Under the pieces are notes generated by a model that saw only the letters and a program-made list of their open reading frames with translations, made no database searches and had not been told where the DNA came from. Below are positions 51,817 to 60,686 of a stretch of DNA of 64,000 nt, one piece after another (the first letter of the stretch is position 1; every line of letters begins with the position of its first letter). The stretch comes from a halophilic archaeon (lineage in GTDB: Archaea; Halobacteriota; Halobacteria; Halobacteriales; Haladaptataceae), in NCBI GenBank assembly GCA_003298465.1, contig QNGA01000014.1, positions 13,223 through 77,222 of the forward strand. Direction: 5' to 3'. The translations under genes were made by a program, and so were the position numbers.

Positions 51817-52762
51817 CGCCGCCCTCTCCAGTATCGCGGCCGCCGTGGACGACGCGGATGCACCTGTTGGGGAACTCCTCGACCAGCTGCAGGCGTTGAC
51901 CGAGCATATCGACGACCTCAAGCAGACAATTGCCACACAGGACGACCGGATTGACGACCTCCAACAGCAGGTCGACGCGCTCAAAGAAGACCGTGACGCC
52001 GCCGAGACAAAGCGTGCGAACGACCGTGAACGCCTCAGCGAGCTCGAGGAGCGTGTCGACGAGACGGAGAACCAGATAACAAACGCAAAAGCGCATCGAG
52101 AAGCGCTCGTCCGGAAGACGAACGCCCGCGACGACCGGATCGAAGAACTCCAAGCCCGCGAACTCGAGAAAGGCGCACACCTGCTCGCCGACAACGTCGA
52201 CCAGGACCGCGTCACTGTCGAGGGCAACAAACTCGAACGCATCACGAAAGACGACGGCAAACACTACTTCCGCGTCCCCGGCGAAGACGACGCCCTCAAT
52301 CGCGGCGGCGCAGTCGCCCATGCGACAGCCGACCTCCTACCGATCCAGCGGTTGGCGCGGTATGACGATGAGATGCTTGCGTCAGTGTCGAATCGCAAGC
52401 CCGACGAACTCGCCGGCAAAGCCTGGCGCGAACGCGACCAGACCGGCCGCCACCACCTATGGTCGAGCGGGAGCGGCGAGATTCGCGCGTATCTCGACGC
52501 GTCAGATCTCGCCGAATGGATTCGCGTGAAAGAGGCTGGGGTGAGCAAGAAGTACTCCCAGGAGCTTGCCCGCCGGACGATGGACGCGATGCACGAACTC
52601 TCGAAGAACCGCCTTGGGAAGACCAAACGCCAGCGATCCAAAGACGGCCTGACCTATCAGGAAACCCGTCTCGTGCTGAAAGCCGATGTAGACCTTCCCG
52701 GCGAGAGGGTGTCAGAGCGTACGGACGGTGATCCGGCCACAGATACGGCTGCCGGAGAGTAG
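51809..52762 (+). CDS. Coiled-coil + DNA-binding-like protein of operon 3
   Basis: A 317-residue protein from MSDAALSSIAAAVDDADAPV. The coiled coil (residues 20-115: LLDQLQALTEHIDDLKQTIA, DLQQQVDALKEDRDAAETKR, DRERLSELEERVDETENQIT) is very close to that of 46257. The C-terminal region (ATADLLPIQRLARYDDEMLA, AYLDASDLAEWIRVKEAGVS, TMDAMHELSKNRLGKTKRQR, then TYQETRLVLKADVDLPGERV) suggests a winged helix. Last gene of a six-ORF overlapping chain. Confidence 0.65.
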   Translation: MSDAALSSIAAAVDDADAPVGELLDQLQALTEHIDDLKQTIATQDDRIDDLQQQVDALKEDRDAAETKRANDRERLSELEERVDETENQITNAKAHREALVRKTNARDDRIEELQARELEKGAHLLADNVDQDRVTVEGNKLERITKDDGKHYFRVPGEDDALNRGGAVAHATADLLPIQRLARYDDEMLASVSNRKPDELAGKAWRERDQTGRHHLWSSGSGEIRAYLDASDLAEWIRVKEAGVSKKYSQELARRTMDAMHELSKNRLGKTKRQRSKDGLTYQETRLVLKADVDLPGERVSERTDGDPATDTAAGE

Positions 52763-53122
52763 CGTGGCCGGAGCGAAATCACGCCCAAGAGGGGTCGATA
52801 TCTAACGCAAACCATGCCTCGAATGCGGTTGTGGATGTCCCGAATTGACACAGTTCGGGATTGACGCCGGACGGCTAGCTGTTAGTACGGCAATTGTATC
52901 GGCTTCTATCGGCTACTCGCCAGCAGGGGGTTGAGAGCGGGTACCGGCCACCACAGTTGTGGCCGGAGATGAGGACACGGTCAGCGGAGCGGTGGAAGCA
53001 ACGACGGTAGCGTCGTGGAGATAGCGAGATGGAACGCGTTGCTGGATGGGGGGCGTGGATTCGCGTGAATCGGTGGACTCAAGTTACTGTTAGTGGTGTG
53101 AAAAATGGAGCGAGACATCGCT
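52763..53122. other. Intergenic region after operon 3 with hairpins
   Basis: About 360 bases, no gene. TCCCGAA/TTCGGGA (52838-52860) and CCGGCCAC/GTGGCCGG (52946-52968) form hairpins, and GATTC/GAATC flanks a small palindrome near 53060. The GATTAC-N6-GTAATC sites found after operons 1 and 2 are not present. Confidence 0.4.
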
Positions 53123-53554
53123 ATGGAGATTGACGACAAATTGCTCTGTTTGTTTAGTGCGGATATCGACGAACGGAACGGTAACTACACGATCACGATC
53201 CCGGAACGTGAGGTCGAAAAGGGAGCCGTCGACGACGATGGTGTGTATCGCGTTGCGGTACTCCGGTCGACCACCCCAGTAGACCGCAGTGACCAGGATA
53301 CACGCGAGGCACAGCCAGCGAGTAACGACGAACCTGGGCCGCCGGTCGATGTTGGTGACCGGCGGGTTGTTGAAATCGAAGATATCGGCGAGCAAGGCGA
53401 CGGCATCGCACGTGTCGAACGCGGCTACGTGATCATCGTCCCTGAAACTGAGCAGGGTGACCAGGCCACAGTCGAGATCACCGAAGTCAGATCAAACGTG
53501 GCGTTCAGTGAGGTTGTCGAACGGAATGTCGAAGAACCAGTAGTCGCTGGATAA
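53123..53554 (+). CDS. TRAM domain protein
   Basis: A 143-residue protein from MEIDDKLLCLFSADID, the usual start in haloarchaeal relatives. The TRAM beta-barrel is at about 84-137 (VVEIEDIGEQGDGIARVERG, VIIVPETEQGDQATVEITEV). TRAM proteins bind RNA, and archaeal stand-alone forms act as RNA chaperones. The Pro/Asp-rich linker between domains is typical. Confidence 0.8.
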   Translation: MEIDDKLLCLFSADIDERNGNYTITIPEREVEKGAVDDDGVYRVAVLRSTTPVDRSDQDTREAQPASNDEPGPPVDVGDRRVVEIEDIGEQGDGIARVERGYVIIVPETEQGDQATVEITEVRSNVAFSEVVERNVEEPVVAG

Positions 53555-53565
53555 GCTCTCCCGGC

Positions 53566-53814
53566 CTACTCGTTCGCTTGCGCCCATTCGGTGAGCCGGA
53601 GCTGGCCGTCAACCTCGTAGAGATGGCCCCGGAGTAGCAGCCGTTCGATCGTATCATCGGCCCCGGGTTGGCTGAGATCTTCTTCCTCGGCCAGTATTGT
53701 ATAGGCACGTTCGTAGCTGAATCCCTCGTGTTCTGGAATTGCCGCGGACAGTGCGTCAAGTGAGTCCTGAGCGAGTGGGGGTAGCCGAGGAGATCCTATG
53801 CTATTAGATGCCAT
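53566..53814 (-). CDS. Small wHTH-like protein
   Basis: An 82-residue acidic protein: LAQDSLDALSAAIPEHEGFS, YERAYTILAEEEDLSQPGAD, DTIERLLLRGHLYEVDGQLR. Helix-helix-wing arrangement suggests a winged helix. Convergent with the TRAM gene. Function unknown. Confidence 0.6.
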   Translation of the reverse strand: MASNSIGSPRLPPLAQDSLDALSAAIPEHEGFSYERAYTILAEEEDLSQPGADDTIERLLLRGHLYEVDGQLRLTEWAQANE

Positions 53815-54005
53815 GAGTATGGATAGATTCAGACCACGAATAAATAAAATCTCGGGACGGCAGAACTCCGACGCAGCGATACCTCCGAGAGAAAGAGAAA
53901 TGGATCCTCGCTTTCTAGCAGATCTGCCGAGTACGACGAGTACTCGGTTACTCGCAGTGATTCTTGAAAAAGCAGAGCAAGAACGAGACTCAAAAAGGAA
54001 TCTAG

Positions 54006-54024
54006 GTTAGTATAGTATACTAAC
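54006..54024. promoter_or_regulatory. 19-bp palindrome GTTAGTAT-AGT-ATACTAAC
   Basis: Perfect 8-bp arms, three-base centre. No gene starts right beside it; the next supported gene is 54154-54516 on the opposite strand. A member of the dispersed family. Confidence 0.55.
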
Positions 54025-54153
54025 CGAGGAAGAGAGGACATTCAAGACCAACAATTTCTCAGGACATCCCCCGTGATGAATGCAGCGCTGAGGAGAACAG
54101 GTGATCTCCAAGAATATAAACGAATCGCGATATGCTCGTCTCTCTGGAATTCG

Positions 54154-54516
54154 CTACTCGGGTTTGGTGATGAGTTGGCCGCGGTCGTCCCAGTCGTCGG
54201 GATCGAATTCGGTGTTTTTCGCCCAGGAGGCTCGGATTCCCGTCCACTTCTTCGGGTCTTCAGTTTGGGGTCGGAACGCCCAGGGTGGGACGCCTGGATT
54301 GCGGTCTTTCAGATCCTCAATGACGTCGCCGTGCGAGGATTGTGCGTCGGAGACGATGTTTCTATCCCGATCTTCATCACGAAGCTGGGCGACCTTCTTC
54401 AGGCCCATCCATTCGCCAGTAACTCGAGCGCCGTTGTAGAGTCGTTCTTCAACGACTTCGAGCGCTTCCTCGTACGTGGCGTCGTCGGGAATGTCGGTGG
54501 ATGTAGAGACCATCAT
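54154..54516 (-). CDS. Hypothetical acidic protein
   Basis: A 120-residue protein from MMVSTSTDIPDDATYEEALE; the reading frame is open further upstream, but that part is basic and unlikely to be coding. The chain EWMGLKKVAQLRDEDRDRNI, GVPPWAFRPQTEDPKKWTGI and DPDDWDDRGQLITKPE gives no recognisable fold. Unknown function. Confidence 0.5.
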   Translation of the reverse strand: MMVSTSTDIPDDATYEEALEVVEERLYNGARVTGEWMGLKKVAQLRDEDRDRNIVSDAQSSHGDVIEDLKDRNPGVPPWAFRPQTEDPKKWTGIRASWAKNTEFDPDDWDDRGQLITKPE

Positions 54517-54828
54517 TGATTCATACCCAAGCGGCCACGAAATAGATTCGGCTGAAGATTCTCTACACCGGATTTCCTCTGCTTTCGTCGGAGGAAGATC
54601 GATTGACGTCGGGGGAAGACACACACCGGATTTCCTGAGCTTTCTCCAGGAGCAAGCCAGCAACCCAGGACCGCTTGTGGTTCGGAGAACTGGCTGCAGC
54701 ATGCTCCGTTTTACCCTCTCCATCAACAGATGCTGGCCACCGTCCGTAAGGGCACACTGTTAGACGACCGCTAGCGGCGACTCATAGAGACCATGATCTT
54801 ATGAGAACCCAGCACTACACGTGGATAT
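54517..54828. other. Intergenic region, nothing recognised
   Basis: About 310 bases. Two similar segments, CTACACCGGATTTCCTCTGC and CACACCGGATTTCCTGAGC (about 54570 and 54625), form a short direct repeat. No gene seen. Confidence 0.3.
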
Positions 54829-55808
54829 GGCGTTTACCGCGAGTTGGCATACGCTGCTCGAGGAATGCGATGCGCTCGCCGAAGATGCTACTCTCGTGAC
54901 TCCGCTAACGGGCAAGCAGTTCTAGATTACCGATAGCCAAGAGCACCGCATCATCATCGAGTTCGTCAACTCGGACGATGCACAGCCGCTCCAACGCGAC
55001 CAGTTCGCAACCCTCGCCGACCAAATCACCGACACCGGTGGCGTCTTCGATCTTGAACGCCTGCCGCCGGACGCTGAACCATACGCTGCCGTGCTTAGCC
55101 TCCACCCACGCTACGAATGCGACGAGCGCGCCGGCACTATCACCGAAACCGACGACCCAACAAGCTCACAACTCATCAATAGCAGTCCGTCCACAGCCAG
55201 CGAGGATACCGAGCGTGTCGAGCCCGATCTCGACATCTATGCCGACATGCTACTGTTGATCAACGCGCTCGAACGGCATGATCCGACAGCGCTCGACGAC
55301 TGTGAGACGCCAGTTCTCATCAACCTCTACACACTCCTCTCCGACGTCGAGCGCAGCGCTGGCGCCCTTCGCCAAGACATCCGAGGGCTCTTGCTTGACC
55401 GACTGCATCACGACCAAGCGGTCCACGGCCAGTATGGATCCGTCCAGCGAACGTCTCGACGTAATCGATCACTGAAAGACGACGAGCAAGTACTTGACGT
55501 ACTTGAGGACGCCGGCATTCCTCGTGAGCGCGTCATGGGTGTTGATCGTGAGAAGGTCGATGAGGCGCTTGAGGTGACGGAACTTGCTGAGTCGGCGGTC
55601 TACGACATTGATGAACGCGAGTACGTTCGGAAAACTGAGGTCGACGAGGAACGTAAGGAAACCCCGCCTCCAGGGATTGAAAGACCAGCTCGCATTGAGC
55701 GACGACCCTGAGACCGACGAATTACGCCAGGAAGTTGAAGAGCTTGAACAGCGGATAGAGGAACTAACCGAGTTCAGGCCCGGCTCTGAACTCGAGTCAC
55801 ACTCCTAA
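54829..55808 (+). pseudogene. Conserved haloarchaeal plasmid protein, disrupted twice
   Basis: From ATG 54829: MAFTASWHTLLEECDALAED, an in-frame TAG at 54925 after LTGKQF, then ITDSQEHRIIIEFVNSDDAQ through YADMLLLINALERHDPTALD, DRLHHDQAVHGQYGSVQRTS and YDIDEREYVRKTEVDEERKE. A one-base insertion in a C run (55662-55665) then shifts the frame; the original end continues as RLQGLKDQLALSDDPETDEL and a coiled-coil tail to 55808. I recall a conserved haloarchaeal family of this shape, with no known function. Nonsense plus frameshift imply decay, though the part from 55091 could still be expressed. Confidence 0.6.
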
Positions 55809-56037
55809 GAGGAAATTTGCGGAGCGCAGCGAAGCATGTCTGAAAGCAGACGGTGGATGCGCGTCTGCGTGGCGACAACACTGACAAGCGATTGTTCCTC
55901 GGGTTAGTTGTGCAACGGTACCACGCCACGATCAACTATGCAACGAGAGGTATATACCAATCGTGGTCAGACAGATCCGACTGTCAAAACCACAGGATCA
56001 ACTACATTCAGAACAGAGTGGCTCGCCAGTCGACCGG

Positions 56038-56618
56038 TCAGTTCTTGGCAGCTGAGTCGTCAAGTGCATCATCAAGGCCATCGGCAAGCGACTCCCGGAG
56101 TGAGTCGTTCTGGTCAGGCTCCGCAAGCGCGTCCTCGATGCGCTGCCGATAGCGATGATCCACTGCTTCGGCCGCGCGCTCAGCCTGAATCACGCGTCGG
56201 TATTTCCGGACTGTACTCGTGCTCACGTCAAACGTGTCCGCAATCCCGGCTGTCGGCGTCTCCGCATCGAGCAACGCACAGAGGCGATCGAGGTCGAACG
56301 GAGCGTCAAAGTCCGTGTCGCGGAAGAGCTGCAGATGGATACGCGCTCGTGCTACCGATTTGTCTCGACTCGGACTTCCTAGTTCACGCGCAATCGCTGC
56401 ATCCGAATACTCGTCGATGTCGACAGGGAAGTTTGGAACTCGTACTCCGCCTGCATCTCGTGGATAATCTCGCGAAGCGCCTCATCCACGGTGGGACTCT
56501 GTTGGAGTGTCCCGTGGGATTCCTGTTGCTCTTCGGTGACGGTTGATTCGTCAGTGATATCCTGAAAGATTTCGCGTAGTCGCTCAGTTTGGTCGCTTCC
56601 AGTCTCAGTTTTCGTCAT
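56038..56618 (-). pseudogene. CmiP4-like HTH protein, frameshifted
   Basis: The minus strand starts MTKTETGSDQTERLREIFQD and runs to EIIHEMQAEYEFQT; a one-base loss near 56437 shifts the frame, after which it continues FPVDIDEYSDAAIARELGSP, LFRDTDFDAPFDLDRLCALL, AGIADTFDVSTSTVRKYRRV and ends DDSAAKN. The two parts together match the conditioned-medium-induced protein 4 type of haloarchaeal HTH proteins. If the shift is a sequencing error, the gene is intact. Confidence 0.6.
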
Positions 56619-56728
56619 TCGATCTGGGAGAGCTAGCGACTGCGGACATATCACCCTGTCGTTCAGGCGTCTCGGAGCTCCTGTATCGGGATTTGAGAAC
56701 TCATCTAAAACGAGGCAAGGATTCATTT

Positions 56729-56747
56729 GTTAGCATAATATACTAAC
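56729..56747. promoter_or_regulatory. 19-bp palindrome GTTAGCAT-AAT-ATACTAAC
   Basis: One mismatch between arms. It ends six bases before the ATG of the AbrB-like gene, where a bound protein would block that gene's transcription or translation start. Confidence 0.55.
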
Positions 56748-56752
56748 CCATA

Positions 56753-57196
56753 ATGACGAATCGAATCAAGCAATCCGGCAATGGGCTTGCACTCCAAATC
56801 ACGAAGCCAGCCCGGACGGCGGGACTCGTCGAAGAAGATGAGGAGGGTAATCCAAAGGAACGGGCCGACATCCGCGTGTTCGCGTTCGATGGGCTTCTCC
56901 TCCTTCTTGATGCTGACCGTGTTGACGATGATGATGTGGCGGAATTGGCAGCGACGGCCGCTCGCGATACGTCATCACTGCATCGGGTGATGGATGCCTC
57001 GATTCAGATTGCCGGCAACGGCTATCAGGTCCAGCTTCCCCCGGCCGAAGACGCTGGATTCCGTGTTGGCGATCAACCGGCCTGTACGACTGCACCCAAT
57101 ATGCTCGTGCTCGCAACGCGTGACACGGAACGGCTGGCGTCGGATCTCGAGACGATCCGGCACGAGCAGCTTGTTGAGGCGAACAGTGGAGGTTAG
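56753..57196 (+). CDS. AbrB/SpoVT-like double-domain DNA-binding protein
   Basis: A 147-residue protein with two similar halves: RIKQSGNGLALQITKPARTA near the start and ASIQIAGNGYQVQLPPAEDA at about 81-100. The G-N-x-x-x-x-[LI]-P/K pattern is typical of AbrB swapped-hairpin domains. Such proteins act as antitoxins or global regulators. Palindromes of the GTTAGTAT class sit immediately before the start and over the stop codon, strongly suggesting autoregulation. Confidence 0.6.
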   Translation: MTNRIKQSGNGLALQITKPARTAGLVEEDEEGNPKERADIRVFAFDGLLLLLDADRVDDDDVAELAATAARDTSSLHRVMDASIQIAGNGYQVQLPPAEDAGFRVGDQPACTTAPNMLVLATRDTERLASDLETIRHEQLVEANSGG

Positions 57197-57210
57197 CATA
57201 CGATACTAAC
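57192..57210. promoter_or_regulatory. 19-bp palindrome GTTAGCAT-ACG-ATACTAAC
   Basis: One arm mismatch. It overlaps the stop codon of the AbrB-like gene and lies about 135 bases before the MNT gene, so it may control the MNT-HEPN pair. Confidence 0.55.
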
Positions 57211-57345
57211 CCCAGTGAGTCAATTGAGGGAGAAACAGACACTACAACTATCAGGTTGAGATTGATCAAACAAGAGTGTGTACGGTGTAGTGTCTTGGCA
57301 AGTGAGCATATAAGGTTTTTATATGTGTGGATACTAAGGGTATCT

Positions 57346-58059
57346 ATGGGTAGTGAAAGTAGCCGAGGGCGGGTTTCGACAACAGATGGGGAGGCGTCTG
57401 CAGCGACGATAGAGGTGCCAGTGCCAGCAAATGATCCGAATCTATACCGGCACACGGCGACGGACGAACTCCTGCAATTTTTAATCGACCGACCCTTCAA
57501 CGAGTATACGCTGCGAACGTTAGCGTCGATCATTGGCGTTACGCACCGAACTGTTGGGAAGGCAGTTGATGTTCTCGAAGCCAACGAACTCGTCGTAGTC
57601 CAGCGTGAAGGCAACAAAAAACTCGTCCAGATCAACCGTGAGCGGGTAACAGTTCCCGACGATCCCTTACTCCGTATCCCTCAGTCGGAGTTCCACAGAC
57701 CCGTACAGACCGCTCTTGAGGACCTTCAGGATGAACTCGACGACATTCTCGGCATTGTCGTCTATGGAAGTGTTGCACGCGGTGAGGCGGATCGGCAAAG
57801 CGATATCGACCTCTGGATTCTTATGCGAAACCATCGCGGTCGTAATCAGCGGCGAGCAACACAAGTAGAGAACAACCTCGCTGAACAGCCAATCAACGAC
57901 GAACGGTACGACTTCCACATTGTCGTAGAGTCTCTCGACTCCGTGCCGGCACATACAGAAGATATCGCAGAGATCGTTGTGTCCGGCATCACGCTCATAG
58001 AGACTGAAGAATTTGCGAAATTCCAGTCGATCATGGAGGACATGGTCGATGACGAGTGA
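57346..58059 (+). CDS. MNT-type nucleotidyltransferase with N-terminal wHTH
   Basis: A 237-residue protein from MGSESSRGRVSTTDGEASAA; the upstream ATG at 57256 gives an unlikely N-terminus. A winged helix at 38-100 (ELLQFLIDRPFNEYTLRTLA, IIGVTHRTVGKAVDVLEANE) is followed by the nucleotidyltransferase signature GSVARGEADRQSDIDLW (G141-S142, D153 and D155). MNT proteins pair with HEPN toxins and adenylylate them. It overlaps the next gene by 11 bases. A decayed copy is at 62274. Confidence 0.75.
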   Translation: MGSESSRGRVSTTDGEASAATIEVPVPANDPNLYRHTATDELLQFLIDRPFNEYTLRTLASIIGVTHRTVGKAVDVLEANELVVVQREGNKKLVQINRERVTVPDDPLLRIPQSEFHRPVQTALEDLQDELDDILGIVVYGSVARGEADRQSDIDLWILMRNHRGRNQRRATQVENNLAEQPINDERYDFHIVVESLDSVPAHTEDIAEIVVSGITLIETEEFAKFQSIMEDMVDDE

Positions 58060-58540
58060 TCCGGATGCCGTCGCCGACGCGCTTGCCACGGCAAGTCAGG
58101 CCTTCGAACGTGGCGGAACCCCTGAAGAGGGACTTGCCGAACTATCTGAGGACGAAGCCCAGCTTCGGAAAGCGTGCCGTCTAATAGCTGCTGCACGGAC
58201 ACTCCAGAACCACAACGGCTACCACACAGCTGTCGTCGAGCTTGCGTTCGGTGCAATCGAGCGCTCCTTCGAGTTCTACGCCATTGCACTAGGTAACGAC
58301 GCTGTCCGCGACTTCATGGACCACGAGTACGCCTACCAGCGCGTATTCGAACTCGGTGCAATCAGTGAAACACTGAAAGAGGACTTTCAAGCGCTCTACA
58401 ACGAAAACCGGGCGGCGTCATACTATTCTGGCCGAGCGGTGACCGCCGAACAGGCGGATGCTATGCTCGGACTCGCTGTCGAGGCGCACGAGTTCCTTCG
58501 CGATCATCCCCGGGACCATTTCAACTGCCTCTGCGAGTAA
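58049..58540 (+). CDS. HEPN-like partner of MNT
   Basis: A 163-residue mainly helical protein from MTSDPDAVADALATASQAFE. Long helices (HTAVVELAFGAIERSFEFYA, EYAYQRVFELGAISETLKED) and YNENRAASYYSGRAVTAEQA near the C-terminus fit a HEPN fold; the strict RxxxxxH motif is not obvious. The MNT-HEPN order with overlap is the usual toxin-antitoxin layout. Toxin role is inference. Confidence 0.65.
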   Translation: MTSDPDAVADALATASQAFERGGTPEEGLAELSEDEAQLRKACRLIAAARTLQNHNGYHTAVVELAFGAIERSFEFYAIALGNDAVRDFMDHEYAYQRVFELGAISETLKEDFQALYNENRAASYYSGRAVTAEQADAMLGLAVEAHEFLRDHPRDHFNCLCE

Positions 58541-59315
58541 TCTGCAGTCGGTATACGACTTGTAATGCAGTGAAATAGCCTAAGTTCTTGCGTGAAGGCT
58601 GGAAGCGGATCGTGGTGAACGGACATGAGCTCTGGGCTGGTGATACCGAACTCGTTTTTCGAGATTAGGTTTGTGCGAAGATGCAGTGAGCAAGGATAAC
58701 AAGTAAAGACGAAGACCGAACGTGGAGATGTTACAGCGAGTCTATGAGGAAGTTAGCGGTACACCAGAGTAGTACAGTTCGCCTGGCGTTGATCACCAGC
58801 TCAATTTATAAAGATCAGATGACTGTTGCCGATACGTCTGAGGGCTTGGAACCGCAGGACGGCACTGCGTCTGACACACCATTTTGCACGAGCCCGTGGC
58901 ACACTGCCACACGATTTGGGGGATGAGTAGATGGAAAATACAGACACCCACACTCCACTTTTCACGAGCCCTCTCTAGAGAACCCCGGACAGCTTCGAAA
59001 ATAGGGTAACTATTGGAATGGATGTGATCAAGCTGTATGTACTACGGACTAATTTGGGAAGGGACTACTTAAATTTTCCCCATCTAAATACTATTTCTGG
59101 ACTGGTTGGCGAGGTTAGTTAAGGCAAGTAGCGGCTACTGTAGTTGCTGTCTGCGGCTGGCCGACTGTGTGTGACTTGCTGCTCGTGAAATCTGGAGAGG
59201 GAGAGTGTACTTAAAGAACCGACGCTCGTGAAGCTCGTGAAACTGATGACCCTCATGAACACGTGGTTTTAAGTGCTGATAGTTCATCGACTACTCCCAA
59301 GGATAAACGATACCG
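58541..59315. other. 775-bp non-coding region upstream of Orc1/Cdc6, candidate origin
   Basis: No convincing gene. It carries five copies of GCTCGTG(A/C)A: inverted at 58885-58893 and 58961-58969, direct at 59181-59189 and in tandem at 59224-59241. AT-rich DNA is present at 59065-59100 (TTTAAATTTTCCCCATCTAAA). Haloarchaeal origins typically lie beside cdc6 and contain short repeats plus an AT-rich unwinding element. Confidence 0.55.
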
Positions 59316-60524
59316 ATGGGGTTAGAGAAATTTACACGGGACGACCCAGTCTTCGTCGATGAGTCTGTTCTCCGTGATAACTATCGTCCTGACGAACTGG
59401 TTGAACGTGACAAGGAACTCTCCGAATATCAGGAAGCCCTTCGACCAGTTATCAACGCAGCCCCGCCGAAGAACATCTTCCTCTACGGCCAGACCGGTGT
59501 TGGGAAAACACTTGCCACACGACTCGTCCTAAACCGCTTAATCGAGGACCAGCAAAGCTTCGACGACTTGAACATCGAAGTCGTGAACCTGAACTGTAAG
59601 TCCGCGTCTTCTAGCTACCAGGTATCAGTCGACTTGGTGAACCAGTTTCGGGATGCACCGGAGAAGATCCCGTCCACAGGATATGCATCCAGCCAGGTCT
59701 ACCAGATGCTGTGGGATCACATCAACAGCCTCGACGCAACACACCTGCTCGTCGTCTTGGACGAGATCGATTCCATCGGTAGCGATGACGACATTCTCTA
59801 CGAATTGCCACGGGCGAACGACAACGAGAACGTCCACGATACACTTGTGGGTGTCATCGGGATTTCGAACGATTTCACATTCCGGGACAACCTCTCCGCC
59901 CGCGTAAAAGACAGTCTATGTGACGAGGAAATCCATTTCCCGCCGTATGATGCTGGCGGTCTCCGGAACATTTTGACGCAGCGGGCGGAGAAAGCGTTCC
60001 GTGACGATGTGCTGAACGGAGATGTGATTCCGTTGTGTTCTGCGTTCGCAGCTCAGGAGTCCGGAAGTGCTCGCCAAGCATTGAAACTCCTGTACAAAGC
60101 CGGGGACTTAGCTCGGACCGAAAACAATAGCGAGATCGACGAGGAGTATGTGCGGAGAGCCCGAGATCTCATCGAGCAAGGGAAAGTACAGGATGAACTC
60201 GAATCGTTGCCGACGCAAAGCCAACTGACATTGTGTTCGCTGCTACAGTTAGAGGCTGAAGACGAGACACCCTGCAAACGCTCGGAGATCTATGAGCGGT
60301 ACCAAGTTGTCGCAGAGAGAGTGGATTCTGACGTAGTGTCTGACCGGACAATCCACGACCGTATCAGCCAGCTCCGATTGAAGGGGTTCATCCAGCACGA
60401 CGAACGGAATGACGGAATTCACGGCGGGAGCTACTACCTGTATAGCTTAGATATTCGCCGCGAGGTTGTCGAAGAAGCCTTGCGACAAAGCAGTTCTCGC
60501 GTCTCCACTCTGTTCGACGAGTAA
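59316..60524 (+). CDS. cdc6: Orc1/Cdc6 replication initiator
   Basis: A 402-residue protein. AAA+ motifs: Walker A GQTGVGKT at 58-65 and Walker B VVLDEID ending at 152, sensor-like ISNDFTFRDNLSARVKDSL, and QESGSARQALKLLYKAGDLA with sensor 2 Arg. A C-terminal winged helix (CKRSEIYERYQVVAERVDSD, TIHDRISQLRLKGFIQHDER) binds origin DNA. Accessory-type Orc proteins of plasmids and small chromosomes have this length. Start supported by the typical MGLEKFTRDDPVFVDESVLR. Confidence 0.9.
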   Translation: MGLEKFTRDDPVFVDESVLRDNYRPDELVERDKELSEYQEALRPVINAAPPKNIFLYGQTGVGKTLATRLVLNRLIEDQQSFDDLNIEVVNLNCKSASSSYQVSVDLVNQFRDAPEKIPSTGYASSQVYQMLWDHINSLDATHLLVVLDEIDSIGSDDDILYELPRANDNENVHDTLVGVIGISNDFTFRDNLSARVKDSLCDEEIHFPPYDAGGLRNILTQRAEKAFRDDVLNGDVIPLCSAFAAQESGSARQALKLLYKAGDLARTENNSEIDEEYVRRARDLIEQGKVQDELESLPTQSQLTLCSLLQLEAEDETPCKRSEIYERYQVVAERVDSDVVSDRTIHDRISQLRLKGFIQHDERNDGIHGGSYYLYSLDIRREVVEEALRQSSSRVSTLFDE

Positions 60525-60535
60525 CGCACCTTTTC

Positions 60536-60677
60536 TCAGATACAGCAGTCATCTCAAGTATATAGGTTCTATAGAGGATAGAAGATCCCTCAGATACAAC
60601 AGAAAGGAAGGATATAGAAGATGTCTTAGATACGTCTGACATACTATTATAGGGGTGGGATAAGATACGTCAGATAT
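60536..60677. promoter_or_regulatory. TCAGATAC repeats upstream of parA (candidate centromere/operator)
   Basis: TCAGATAC occurs at 60536 and 60590; variants TTAGATAC (60626), TAAGATAC (60661) and TCAGATAT (60670) follow, with GTCTGAC as an inverted half near 60634. The same 8-mer recurs inside the parA coding region (61229) and six times in the following gene. Likely binding sites for the partition partner. Confidence 0.55.
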
Positions 60678-60686
60678 AGTTGGAAC

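Noticed and set aside
53798..54010. 70-codon plus-strand frame
   Set aside because: Overlaps the start of a better-supported minus-strand gene and ends at the operator palindrome; basic and unpatterned.
58744..58926. 60-codon plus-strand frame upstream of cdc6
   Set aside because: Contains the inverted repeats of the presumed origin and shows no domain; likely chance.
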